Shown here one piece after another: positions 26,251-35,484 of a stretch of 48,186 bases of DNA. This DNA comes from Desulfofundulus australicus DSM 11792. GTDB lineage: Bacteria; Bacillota; Desulfotomaculia; Desulfotomaculales; Desulfovirgulaceae. A program made the position numbers and the translations under genes. The DNA is taken from contig NZ_FQUW01000020.1 of assembly GCF_900129285.1 (NCBI RefSeq), positions 1 to 48,186 on the forward strand, in the 5' to 3' direction. How positions within the stretch are numbered: the stretch's first letter is position 1; each line of letters starts with the position of its first letter. The notes under the pieces are model-generated. The model made no database searches. It saw only the letters and a program-made list of their open reading frames with translations, and was not told the DNA's origin.

Positions 26251-29200
26251 TCAATATGACTCCAGCTTCGCTTTGATCTCCCGCATCTTGGCGCCCCAGT
26301 CGGCCACCTCCTCGGCGGTGAGGATGTCGATGGCGCCGCCCTGGAAGTCGCCCTTGATGTCGCCCATTCTCTCCTCCAGCCAGCCTTCGATCTCCAGGTA
26401 GTGTTCTTTCAATCCTTCCAGCACTTCGGGGTCGGCATTCCACAGGCCCCGCTGGTGGGCCTCCAGCAACCGGCGGGCAATTTCTTCCAGCGCCCAGGGG
26501 TTGTGTTCTTCAAAGAAACGGCGGTTTTCTTCGTCCAGGATAAAGGTCCTGGTGATGTCGTCGAAGATCCAGTCGTCCACTTCCTGCGTGGTGGCTTCCC
26601 AGCCGTAGACCCGGCCAATACGTTTGGAAATGTCCCCGGCGCCTTTATAACCGTGCCGCTTCTGCCCCTCGATCCACTTCGGGTTCAAAAGCTTCGTCCG
26701 CACCACCCGCCGGATCTCATCGGCCAGGGTGCGTACTTCCACATGCTCCGGTTCCCTGGTATCGCCGTAGTAGGTCCTCACCTCTTTGCCGGAGGCCACC
26801 CGGGCGGCGGCAGTCATCCCGCCATGGGTGCCGAAGTAGCAGCAGCAACCAAAGAGGTCGTACTCGTCGGTAACCACCTTGTTGTAGGTTACATCCACCG
26901 TCTTCAGGCTGGCCTGCAACTGGCGGAAGGCCTCCTTGCCGAAAACACCCTTGCCGTAGGCGTAGCCGTTCCAGTAGATAAAGATATCGGCCAGGTCCTT
27001 CTCTTCTTTCCAGGCCGAGGCGTAAACGGCCAGGTTTACCCCGGCCATGTAAGTGCCGGGCTTCGAGGCAAAGATGCGTAAAGTGGCGTCCCGCCAGGCC
27101 TGCGGGTCGTTCTGCCCGTCCAGCCGGGCCAGGGTGTGCTTGCGGACGTAGTTCTGCTCCGGCGGCTCGTCCAGGGCGGCCACGGTCTGAATGGCCTCAT
27201 CTAAAAGCTCCACGCAGTTGGGGAAGTTGTCCCGGGTAATGCCGGATACCCGCACGGTCAGGTCAATGCGGGGGCGTCCCAGTTCTTCCAGCGGGATTAC
27301 TTCGATACCCGCCACCCGACCGTTGGGCAGCCACCGGGGCCTCACACCCAAAAGGTAGAACATCTGCCCCAGACCTTCGCCGTCGGCCCACATGATGTCG
27401 TTGCACATCCAGTAAAGGGCAATGTTTTCCGGATAGCGGCCTTCTTCCGCCAGGTGTTTTTCCAGAATTTTTTCCGCCAGGCGCCTTCCCACTTCCCAGG
27501 CCGCCCGGGTGGGCACCCGGTGGGGATCCAGGGAATAAAAGTTGCGGCCAGTAGGCAGTATATCGTCCCTGCCGCGGGTGATCAGCCCGGAGGGCCCGGC
27601 GGGGATGTATTTCCCGTCAAAACCGGCCAGCAGCGATTCGATCTCCTTAGAACCTTCAATACGCTCGTTCAAATCCAGCACCCGTGGTAAAAGGGCGTTT
27701 ACTTCCGGCAAAGCCTCGGGGCAGATAAACTTATCCCCCAGGACCTCTTGAGCAAAACCCGGATCCACTTCCTGTCCCTTTAAGAACCTGCCAATAAAAG
27801 CTTTAGCCGCAGCATCAATTTCTTCCAGGAGGGCACCATAGGACTTGCCGTAGCGAGTCGAGAACCTTCCCTGGTCGGCCAAAAGCCCGGCCAGATCCAG
27901 ATTCATGAGGCCGGCCACGGCCCGGCGCAAAGAGACCTTTTCCCCGGCGTCAAAGCGCAGGATGGAGTTGATGAATTCCACCCGCCGCTCTCCTTCCGGT
28001 ATCTCGCCAAAGATGTGCTGCCCGTCCTGGATCTGCGTGTTGCGGATGGTGGAAAGCACGGCGTGGGCTTTTTCGGCAATGGCGGGAAAATTGTCATGGC
28101 CGCCTTCCACGGGAATCTGCTTGTCCAGGTTGGTCTTTTTGATTTCTTCAATAATTAAATGCTCCAGAGTATGGGCCCGGGCCGGGTCGGCCACCCTGGC
28201 CTTTTCGTATTCCTCCAGGTAGCGCTCCAGCTCCGCCAGTTCGTCGTAGAGACCACCCCCGGTCATCACCGTCTGCATGTGATCCACCAGGGTGGCATAG
28301 CTCCTCCTTTTGGCAATGGTGCCCTCCGGCGGGTTATCCGCGTTATAGATGTAAAGGTGAGGGAGGGATCCGATGGCTAAATCCGGGTAACACTCGCCGG
28401 AGAGACCCACACCCTTGCCGGGCAGAAATTCCAGGTTGCCGTGGGTGCCTACATGAACGATCACGTCCACGCCAAAGTCCCGCTCCAGGTAGCGGTAGGT
28501 GGCCAGGTACTGGTGCGGCGGCGGGATGTCCGGGTCGTGCAGGATTTTACAGACCTGCCCGTCGCAGCGGGCACCGGCACAGCCCCGCTTCGGCTGCACG
28601 CATACCACAGCGTTGCCATATTGAACTCCGGTAATGACGATTTTCCCCTCGTGGACCATGGCCGCGGGTACGCCGTTTTTGGCTTCTCCCGGCGGGGCAC
28701 CCCAGGCTTCAGTAAGCCGTTCCTTCACCCGCAGGGATAAATGATCAAACCACTGCCGGTACTCTTCCACGGGCATGAGCTTTAACGCCCCGCCCTTGCT
28801 GATAATTTCATCGGTGGTAGTCCAGCGGAATTCCGAGATGGCCTTCCGGTTCATAATGGTGTCAATTAACTCTTTGCCGCTGGCAGGAACTTCCACGGAA
28901 TAACCCGCTTCCTTCATCCGGCGCAATATCCTGGCCACGCTCTCCAGGGTGTCCAGGTTGGCCCCGCCGCCCACCGTGGCTTCCACCGAGGCACAGGGGT
29001 TGTTGTGCAGGATAAACGCCACTTTTCGCTCCTGCACCGGCTTCTGTGCCAGGGCAACCCACTTAGCCACCCGGTCCACCAAGTGCCGGCAGCGCTCCTC
29101 CACCGGAACGCGGATTTCCAGTTCCCCTTCCCGCCTGGCTCCGGCAATGAAAATCGGCTCGATGACCCCTTCAAACTCGGGAAGAGCTACACACCAGGCA

Positions 29201-30147
29201 ATGTCCCGGTTTAAACCCTGGGGATCTTCTGCCCATTCCTCTACCGTGCGGTAAAAGGAGGTTACCGGCTGGAAGACAGGCACGCCCAGCCGCTTTAAAA
29301 GGCTGACTCCTGAAGAGGCCACGTCCTCACGCAGGAAGTCATCGGTTCTGGTGCGGGCTTCCAGAAAGAAGGAGAGCAGCTTGACCAGAGCGTTGATCCG
29401 GGACCGTCCCCCGGAGTCAAAGAAATATTCCCTGACCACTTCTCCGGAACCCCTGGTGCCCAGTTCGGCATCTTTCAGGGAATAGCAAAAAGCAGGAATT
29501 ACCTTTAATCCTTTTTCTTCCATCAGGCGAATTAATAAATCCTCCACAGCCAGGTTGCCGTTTACCCAGTTGTTGCGGGCAAAGAGCAGGCCCACGGTGG
29601 GAGCGGAAGCGACCAATGATTGGGGCCAAGCGGCTTGACTGAGGTATGTCTCGTACCAGGACAGGTAATCTTCCACCGTAGCAAAACAACCAGAAGCGGC
29701 CGGGTGGTAAATACCCTCCCAGGGGAAGGTAAGCGGCTCGCTGTACTCCAGCCGTTCACCCAGAACTTCGACAGCCAGATACCGGAGCATGTGGGCAAAG
29801 TTTTCTTTGCCGCCCTGAACTATATATGTGTAGCATCTGGAAACCACATCCGGCCCCACTGTTGAAAGGACCCACAAAGCCGGATCATGGGCCACGCAAA
29901 CCACGGGCCTGGCCAGTCGTTTTACCGTCTTTTCCAGTTCATCCCAGACAATTTCTGCCGCTGAACGGTAAAGGAAAATCAGGTCGGCCCGGGCCATGTC
30001 CTCGAGGGCTTCAGTGAGATCTTCCTTACCCTCATCTAAAAAGCGGGCCGAGTAAACCTTAACCTCCAGCTCGTCCCTGACCAGCTCTGCGGCCCGCCGC
30101 ATAGTGGTGGTGTGGCTGTGCCACATCACGGCGGTAATTTTTTTCAT
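26251..30147 (-). CDS. cobN: CobN/BchH-type chelatase large subunit
   Basis: 1298 residues, full length for the family. Start ATG at 30147 behind GGGGGG; a longer frame to 30180 has no site. Typical blocks run in order: [145 protein letters not shown]. The family's large subunit binds the tetrapyrrole and, with ChlI/ChlD (or CobS/CobT), inserts Co or Mg using ATP. ChlI- and ChlD-like genes lie 2-5 kb upstream. Being followed by importer genes, it may act on an imported or scavenged ring, or be part of metal trafficking. The metal is not shown by sequence. Confidence 0.9.
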   Translation of the reverse strand: MKKITAVMWHSHTTTMRRAAELVRDELEVKVYSARFLDEGKEDLTEALEDMARADLIFLYRSAAEIVWDELEKTVKRLARPVVCVAHDPALWVLSTVGPDVVSRCYTYIVQGGKENFAHMLRYLAVEVLGERLEYSEPLTFPWEGIYHPAASGCFATVEDYLSWYETYLSQAAWPQSLVASAPTVGLLFARNNWVNGNLAVEDLLIRLMEEKGLKVIPAFCYSLKDAELGTRGSGEVVREYFFDSGGRSRINALVKLLSFFLEARTRTDDFLREDVASSGVSLLKRLGVPVFQPVTSFYRTVEEWAEDPQGLNRDIAWCVALPEFEGVIEPIFIAGARREGELEIRVPVEERCRHLVDRVAKWVALAQKPVQERKVAFILHNNPCASVEATVGGGANLDTLESVARILRRMKEAGYSVEVPASGKELIDTIMNRKAISEFRWTTTDEIISKGGALKLMPVEEYRQWFDHLSLRVKERLTEAWGAPPGEAKNGVPAAMVHEGKIVITGVQYGNAVVCVQPKRGCAGARCDGQVCKILHDPDIPPPHQYLATYRYLERDFGVDVIVHVGTHGNLEFLPGKGVGLSGECYPDLAIGSLPHLYIYNADNPPEGTIAKRRSYATLVDHMQTVMTGGGLYDELAELERYLEEYEKARVADPARAHTLEHLIIEEIKKTNLDKQIPVEGGHDNFPAIAEKAHAVLSTIRNTQIQDGQHIFGEIPEGERRVEFINSILRFDAGEKVSLRRAVAGLMNLDLAGLLADQGRFSTRYGKSYGALLEEIDAAAKAFIGRFLKGQEVDPGFAQEVLGDKFICPEALPEVNALLPRVLDLNERIEGSKEIESLLAGFDGKYIPAGPSGLITRGRDDILPTGRNFYSLDPHRVPTRAAWEVGRRLAEKILEKHLAEEGRYPENIALYWMCNDIMWADGEGLGQMFYLLGVRPRWLPNGRVAGIEVIPLEELGRPRIDLTVRVSGITRDNFPNCVELLDEAIQTVAALDEPPEQNYVRKHTLARLDGQNDPQAWRDATLRIFASKPGTYMAGVNLAVYASAWKEEKDLADIFIYWNGYAYGKGVFGKEAFRQLQASLKTVDVTYNKVVTDEYDLFGCCCYFGTHGGMTAAARVASGKEVRTYYGDTREPEHVEVRTLADEIRRVVRTKLLNPKWIEGQKRHGYKGAGDISKRIGRVYGWEATTQEVDDWIFDDITRTFILDEENRRFFEEHNPWALEEIARRLLEAHQRGLWNADPEVLEGLKEHYLEIEGWLEERMGDIKGDFQGGAIDILTAEEVADWGAKMREIKAKLESY

Positions 30148-30162
30148 GAAACCCCCCCTGTC

Positions 30163-30229
30163 CATAAAATAAAAAGCCACGAAGACAATAGCCCTCCTTC
30201 GTAAAGGAAAGTTCCGCCTTCGTGGCTTA
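30163..30229 (-). terminator. Terminator-like hairpin in the cobN leader (copy 4 of 4)
   Basis: AAGCCACGAAG/CTTCGTGGCTT outer stem, CCTT/AAGG inner stem, then TTTTTATTTTAT on the minus strand, ending 15 bases before the cobN start. In this position it would act on cobN expression (attenuation or mRNA protection). Its architecture matches the hairpins at 230, 13630 and 36172. Confidence 0.6.
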
Positions 30230-30457
30230 TTACTTAAATATTAAGTTTTAAAAGCGGTTATTATTTGAAAATGTCACAAGATGGCGACTCCGGTCGCCTT
30301 TAATAATACGGGTTTAGTTTCCCTCTATTTCTACTTAAGGTGGAAATATTCTACTCAAAGTGAAAAATTCCTCCTGGAATAAAAATTTTATTCAGGTATC
30401 TTTTCCCGCGGGATGAGGCAAACTTCAAGATAAAAATACTTTATGGAGGTTATGCAC

Positions 30458-30691
30458 ATGAGTTGTTCCAGCATCAAGCACCGTTTTGAAGAAGAAAGGC
30501 AAAGGGGTCTCTCTTTTGAACGGGCCATGGAAATGTACCGGGAACTGGAGGGCTCCCTGGCAGCTCACCGGCTGGAGCTGGAGGATTTGAAACGGACCAA
30601 TGCCGATCCGGACCGCATCAGTCACCTGCAGGCACATATAAATGACGGCGAAAAACTGCTCAAGGAGATGAAACAGCTTCACCTGCATTAA
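30458..30691 (+). CDS. Small coiled-coil protein, unknown function
   Basis: 77 residues from ATG at 30458, chosen because GGAGGT lies 7-8 bases upstream; two earlier in-frame ATGs are too close to or overlap that site. The sequence is highly charged and almost all helical: SSIKHRFEEERQRG, ERAMEMYRELEGSLAAHRLE, HLQAHINDGEKLLKEMKQL. I do not recognise a family. It is the only plus-strand gene between 17 and 47 kb, between divergent cobN and a convergent exporter operon. Confidence 0.7.
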   Translation: MSCSSIKHRFEEERQRGLSFERAMEMYRELEGSLAAHRLELEDLKRTNADPDRISHLQAHINDGEKLLKEMKQLHLH

Positions 30692-30718
30692 GGAAGGGGG
30701 CCTTACAGGCCCTCCTCC

Positions 30719-31459
30719 TTACCTGACCCTCTTCACCACCATTACGCCAGCAACAAACAACACCGCCGCGTACCCCGCCAGCACTGCCAGGGATACGGGC
30801 AGAAGCCCGTCCCCGCGGGCCAGGGCACGTAAGGCATGGCTGGCGTGGGTTAAGGGCAGCACCTCTATTATATACGCTATGGCCCCGGGCAGGCGGTCGG
30901 GGGAAAAGAAGGTACCGCAGAGAAAGGACATGGGCAAAATAACAAAAGTAGCAAAGTTGGCCATATCCTCGTGGGAGTTGATGGTCATGGCCGCCACCAC
31001 CCCCAGGGCGGCAAAGAGAAAACAGGTGAGGATGACCACCAGGAAAAACCACCCATTTATAGCAAGGTGGGCTCCAAACACAAAAGCCAGGACCAGAATG
31101 ATCAGGGAAGCAACCAGCCCGCGCACGGTGCCCGCCAGCACTTTGCCCAGCACAAAAGCACCGGCGCTGATGGGAGCAATCAGGTATTCCTCTAAGGTTT
31201 TGTGGTACAGGCGGCTCATATTCAGGGAAACGCCCACGGCGTTAAAGCTGGTATTCATGGCCGAAAGGGCGATAATCCCGGGCACTACAAATTCCAGATA
31301 GTTGCCCCCATTCATTTGAATCCCCCGGCCCAGCCCCCAGCCAAAAGCCACCAGGTATAAAAGAGGGCTGACCAGCCTGGAAGCAAAGAATTTAACAAAG
31401 GTACGCCTGAAAACCACCATTTCCCGCCAGAATACGGTATAGAAATCGATCTCAATCAC
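30719..31459 (-). CDS. ABC-2 type permease
   Basis: 246 residues, six predicted membrane segments. MIEIDFYTVFWREMVVFRRT at the cytoplasmic N-terminus, NYLEFVVPGIIALSAM, LCGTFFSPDRLPGAI and VLPLTHASHALRALA are standard for the DrrB/NodJ group. Overlaps the ATPase gene upstream by 8 bases, so both are made together. It forms an exporter of unknown substrate, next to chelatase genes. Confidence 0.9.
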   Translation of the reverse strand: MIEIDFYTVFWREMVVFRRTFVKFFASRLVSPLLYLVAFGWGLGRGIQMNGGNYLEFVVPGIIALSAMNTSFNAVGVSLNMSRLYHKTLEEYLIAPISAGAFVLGKVLAGTVRGLVASLIILVLAFVFGAHLAINGWFFLVVILTCFLFAALGVVAAMTINSHEDMANFATFVILPMSFLCGTFFSPDRLPGAIAYIIEVLPLTHASHALRALARGDGLLPVSLAVLAGYAAVLFVAGVMVVKRVR

Positions 31460-32291
31460 CCACCTTACGCCCGGTTAGCTCGACGAAAACATCTTCCAGG
31501 TTGGCTTCCCGGATTAAAACATTTCCATCCAGCTGGCCGGCATAGGCCAGGGCCCTATCACGGCTGGGAAAAAGTTTATAACCGGTGTCTTTGCCACCAA
31601 AGGATTCCACCACCACTTCCCCTACCTTTTGCTTTAATTCCCGGGGTGTCCCCAGGGCAATCAACCGGCCTTTATCCATAATGCCCACACGGTGGCAGAG
31701 AACTTCTGCTTCTTCAATGTAATGGGTGGTTAAAAGGACAGTCATGCCTTCACTGTTCATGCGCCGGATTAAGTCCCAGATCTTGCGGCGGGTCTGGGGG
31801 TCCAGACCCACGGTAGGTTCGTCTAAGAAAAGAACTTTTGGGTTGTGCATCAATGCCCGGGCAATCATCAACCGGCGCTTCATGCCTCCGGAAAATTTGT
31901 TCACCAGATCCCCAGCCCGCTCCCGGAGTTCCACGTAGTCCAGGAGTTCCTCGATTCTCTCCTGCCGGCGGGAAGCAGGAATCCTGTGCAGGCGCCCGTG
32001 CAGTTCCAGGTTTTCCCGGGCGGTCAACTCCTGGTCCAGGTTCATATGCTGGGGCACCACGCCGATTTCCTTTTTAACCCTGTCCAGATCCCGCATAACG
32101 TCATAGCCATTGATTAAAGCCGTGCCGCCGGTAGGTTTGGTGAGCATGGTCAGCATCCTTATAGTGGTAGTCTTACCGGCACCGTTGGGACCGAGCAGGG
32201 CGAAGATCTCCCCTTTCTCAATATGCAGGTCCAGGCCGGCTACAGCGATAATGTTTCCGTAATGTTTGGTCAGCTGGCGAAGCTCAATCAC
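31452..32291 (-). CDS. ABC exporter ATPase (DrrA/CcmA-like)
   Basis: 279 residues from GTG at 32291 with GGAGG 9 bases upstream (a TTG at 32312 is possible). Walker A LLGPNGAGKTTT, VVPQHMNLDQELT, signature FSGGMKRRLMIARAL, Walker B VLFLDEPTVGLDPQTRR, switch TTHYIEEAE, C-terminal NLEDVFVELTGRKVGD. It starts 28 bases after the ChlI-like gene stop, so chelatase subunits and exporter may be one transcript. Confidence 0.9.
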   Translation of the reverse strand: MIELRQLTKHYGNIIAVAGLDLHIEKGEIFALLGPNGAGKTTTIRMLTMLTKPTGGTALINGYDVMRDLDRVKKEIGVVPQHMNLDQELTARENLELHGRLHRIPASRRQERIEELLDYVELRERAGDLVNKFSGGMKRRLMIARALMHNPKVLFLDEPTVGLDPQTRRKIWDLIRRMNSEGMTVLLTTHYIEEAEVLCHRVGIMDKGRLIALGTPRELKQKVGEVVVESFGGKDTGYKLFPSRDRALAYAGQLDGNVLIREANLEDVFVELTGRKVGD

Positions 32292-32318
32292 TCCTCCAAA
32301 CCTCCAGCCCAATCCGAA

Positions 32319-33386
32319 TTAGCGATGGCTGTGCCCGTGGGAATGTTCGTGAAAATGGCGGTCTTTTTGTCCACCCATGATCACCTGCAGTTTCTCCCGG
32401 TCGATACCCATTTCCTGGAAAGGCTTGCGACGCATGCGGTGGAGCAGGGCCAGGTTCACCGAACTGTGCACATCATCACGGATAACCTCCGTCCGGCCGG
32501 CCAGGGCGGCCATGGTTTTGGCCGCCTTCATCATCACCAGGTCGGCCCGGTGGCCGTCCACACCCATTTCAATGGCTATCTTTGCGATCAGATAAAGCAT
32601 TTCCTCCGGGATTTCTACTTCCGGCAGCAGTTTTTTAGCCGCCACGATTTGCCGGCGTAACTTTTCTTCTTCCCCCTCCCACTGCCTGGTAAACCCTTCG
32701 GGATCTTCTTCAAAAGCAGCCCGGCGCCTGATCACCTCCACCCGCAGCTCCGGGTCCATAATACCGGTTATATGTACACAAAGGCCGAAACGGTCCAGCA
32801 ACTGGGGCCGCAGTTCACCTTCCTCCGGATTCATGGTGCCCACCAGAATAAATTGTGCCGGGTGGGTGAAGGAAACCCCTTCCCGCTCCACAGTGTTTAC
32901 TCCCATAGCTGCGGAATCAAGCAACACATCCACCACGTGATCGTCTAAAAGGTTTACCTCATCCACATAAAGAATACCCCGGTTGGCCTGGGCCAGAACA
33001 CCCGGTTCGAAGTGCTTTTCTCCCTTTTTGATGGCCTGCTCAATGTCCAGCGTCCCCACCACCCGGTCTTCAGTGGCCGATACGGGCAGGTCCACCACCC
33101 GCATTTTTCGCCTGGCCCGGGGCAGCTCCTCGCCCGCGGCAAGGCGTTGCCGGCAGTCCATACACATGGTGGTGATATCATCGGGGTCACAGCTAAAGGG
33201 GCAGCCGGCAACCACATCAATCTCCGGTAATAATGCTGCCAGAGCCCGTACGGCGGTGGATTTGGCGGTACCCTTTTCACCCCGGATGAGAATACCGGAA
33301 AGCTTGGGGTTGACGGCGTTTAACAACAACCCCTTTTTCATCTCTTCCTGCCCGACGATGGCTGAAAAAGGGTAGATATATTTCAT
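32319..33386 (-). CDS. ChlI/BchI-like AAA+ chelatase subunit with His-rich tail
   Basis: 355 residues. Walker A GEKGTAKST (36-44), a cysteine group CPFSC...CMDC, Walker B region GILYVDEVNLLDDH, sensor GTMNPEEGELRPQLLDRFGL. These identify the AAA+ motor of magnesium/cobalt chelatases. The last 15 residues, RHFHEHSHGHSHR, hold six histidines; such tails bind Ni, Co or Zn in metallochaperones and are not part of normal ChlI. It lies directly downstream of chlD and is meant to work with ChlD and a CobN-type subunit (26251-30147). Confidence 0.9.
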   Translation of the reverse strand: MKYIYPFSAIVGQEEMKKGLLLNAVNPKLSGILIRGEKGTAKSTAVRALAALLPEIDVVAGCPFSCDPDDITTMCMDCRQRLAAGEELPRARRKMRVVDLPVSATEDRVVGTLDIEQAIKKGEKHFEPGVLAQANRGILYVDEVNLLDDHVVDVLLDSAAMGVNTVEREGVSFTHPAQFILVGTMNPEEGELRPQLLDRFGLCVHITGIMDPELRVEVIRRRAAFEEDPEGFTRQWEGEEEKLRRQIVAAKKLLPEVEIPEEMLYLIAKIAIEMGVDGHRADLVMMKAAKTMAALAGRTEVIRDDVHSSVNLALLHRMRRKPFQEMGIDREKLQVIMGGQKDRHFHEHSHGHSHR

Positions 33387-33412
33387 CTTCCCATCTCCTG
33401 TATTTAGAATTC

Positions 33413-35449
33413 TTAAATTATTTCCCGCACTGCCTGAACCAGAGTATCGGCCTTTAAATCGTCTATTTTGTAATATTCCGCCCCCAGGGCAAAAGCAAGC
33501 TCCCGGGCCAGGCCAAAGGTAATAAAACCATCCTTTTCTACATCGATGACTAAAGTTTTAATTCGCTCTTCTTCCCGGATCATCTCTGCTACCCGGCGGA
33601 CCTCAGCCAAAGGCTTATCCTGCCCCATGCTGACATTCGCCCGCCCATCGGAGATAAGAATCAAAAGAGGCGATATGTTCGGGTCCTTGTACAGGTGGGC
33701 CCTGGCCACCTCATAAGCCTTGAGCAACCCGGCGGAAAGCGGGGTCTTCCCGCCGGTGGGCAGTTCTTCCAGCAGCTTATACCCCATCTCCACGCTACCG
33801 GTGGGCGGCAGCAAAACTTCTGCCGTATCCCCCTTAAAGGCCACCAGACCGATTTTATCCCGCTTCTGGTAAGCATCCATCAAAAGGGAGAGAATCGCAC
33901 CCTTGGTTTCCACCATACGCTGCTGCGCCCCCATGGAACCGCTGGCATCAACGACGAAAAGCAAAAAGTTCCCGATGCGCTTTTCCCGCACTTTTTCCCG
34001 GATGTCTGCCGGTGTAAGCGCCACAGCCAGGCCATTCTTTTCTCGATAAACCTGATAGGGGGCCGCCGCCCTTATGGTGGCATCAAAGGCCAGGTCGTTG
34101 TTTTTGCGCTGCATGGTACTGCGCACATATCGCCCGGCCCGGGTGGCCGTCCTGGTGCGGGAACGGCGCCCGGAGCCTTTGCGCAACAGACGGTCCCGGT
34201 CATAAGTAATACGCCGGACCGGAAAGGGTTGCCCCACAGCAAAGACCACATCCTGCGCAACTGCGGGAGGAGCGGAAGCCTGATCCGGCTCATGATCCTG
34301 TGTGGACGACTCCTGGTCCCGCGATTCCTGTTGTTCTGCCAGCCGGCTATCTTCAAAAGACTCCCCGGCCGGGGCCTCTTCGCTTTGTTCCGGGTTTTGT
34401 TCCTGATGATCTTCCTCTTGCGGCGGTTCCGGTTCCTCTTGAGGCGGTTCCGGCTGCTCCTGAGGCGGTGGAGGAGCTTCCCTCGCCCGGTGTGGAAGAA
34501 CCAGCTCTGCCGCTTCCAGGATGTCATTTTCGGTTACCTCTATCCGGCCGTCGAAGGCGGCAATAGTCCGGGCAGCAGCGGCCATGACAATATCGGCCCG
34601 GTGCCCGGCCGCCAGGGCTTCCATGCTCAAACGGGCAGCCAGGTGTAACAGATTCTCCGGGATGGTAACCCGGGAGAGCATAGCGCGGGCGGCAATGATT
34701 TTCTCCCTTAACCTTTGTTCTTCAGGCGCCCAGCAGGCCAGAAAACCCACTGGATCCGCATCAAAGGCCTCCCGGCGGCGGATGATTTCCACCCGCTGCT
34801 CCGGGTCGTCCACCCCCTCAATTTGCACACAAAGGCCGAAGCGGTCCAGCAGCTGGGGCCGCAGTTCTCCCTCCTCCGGGTTCATGGTGCCCACCAGGAC
34901 AAACTCCGCCGGGTGGGTGTATGAGATGCCCTCCCTTTCCACCACATTCACGCCCATAGCCGCCGCATCTAAAAGGACATCCACAATATGATCATCCAGC
35001 AAGTTGACCTCATCTACGTAGATGATCCCCCGGTTGGCCCGGGCAAGCACCCCGGGCTCGAAACGGGGCCGGCCGTGCTTGATGGCGTATTCAAAGTCCA
35101 GGCTGCCCACCACCCGGTCCTCGGTGGCCGAAACAGGCAGATCAATGACCTGCACCCGGCGGCTGGTTCTTTCCAGCTTCCGGCCGGCCGCCAACCGTTC
35201 TCTACACCCGGGACAAAGGCAAGCAAGGTCATTGGGATCGCAGTTAAAGGGACACCCTACCACCACTTCAATCTCCGGCAACAGGGCAGCCAGTGCCCGC
35301 ACGGCGGTGGACTTGGCCGTACCCTTTTGGCCGCGAATGATGATTCCACCCAGGCGGGGGTTAATCGCATTCAAGATCAACCCTTTTTTCATTTTTTCCT
35401 GGCCCACAATGGCCGTAAAGGGGTATGTTACCCGCTGAAAAACCGGCAT
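33413..35449 (-). CDS. ChlD/BchD-like chelatase subunit (AAA+ and VWA)
   Basis: 678 residues from ATG at 35449 behind GGGGGG. Residues ~5-330 form an AAA+ domain with an apparently intact Walker A (GQKGTAKST) and a CPFNC...CPGC group. Then comes a proline/glutamate/glutamine-rich linker (PPPPQEQPEPPQEEPEPP and onward), and a C-terminal VWA domain with MIDAS DASGS. This is the architecture of ChlD/BchD or a fused CobS-CobT. The AAA part is closely related to the ChlI-like protein downstream, 26 bases away. With it and CobN it should form an ATP-driven metal chelatase. Confidence 0.9.
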   Translation of the reverse strand: MPVFQRVTYPFTAIVGQEKMKKGLILNAINPRLGGIIIRGQKGTAKSTAVRALAALLPEIEVVVGCPFNCDPNDLACLCPGCRERLAAGRKLERTSRRVQVIDLPVSATEDRVVGSLDFEYAIKHGRPRFEPGVLARANRGIIYVDEVNLLDDHIVDVLLDAAAMGVNVVEREGISYTHPAEFVLVGTMNPEEGELRPQLLDRFGLCVQIEGVDDPEQRVEIIRRREAFDADPVGFLACWAPEEQRLREKIIAARAMLSRVTIPENLLHLAARLSMEALAAGHRADIVMAAAARTIAAFDGRIEVTENDILEAAELVLPHRAREAPPPPQEQPEPPQEEPEPPQEEDHQEQNPEQSEEAPAGESFEDSRLAEQQESRDQESSTQDHEPDQASAPPAVAQDVVFAVGQPFPVRRITYDRDRLLRKGSGRRSRTRTATRAGRYVRSTMQRKNNDLAFDATIRAAAPYQVYREKNGLAVALTPADIREKVREKRIGNFLLFVVDASGSMGAQQRMVETKGAILSLLMDAYQKRDKIGLVAFKGDTAEVLLPPTGSVEMGYKLLEELPTGGKTPLSAGLLKAYEVARAHLYKDPNISPLLILISDGRANVSMGQDKPLAEVRRVAEMIREEERIKTLVIDVEKDGFITFGLARELAFALGAEYYKIDDLKADTLVQAVREII

Positions 35450-35484
35450 TAATGGACCCCCCCATGTGAAGATAAACAGCGGCT

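Noticed and set aside
33413-35449. Frameshift-produced small subunit from chlD (as described for some bacteria)
   Set aside because: The chlD frame is intact across the AAA-linker junction, I saw no obvious slippery site, and a separate chlI gene follows directly.
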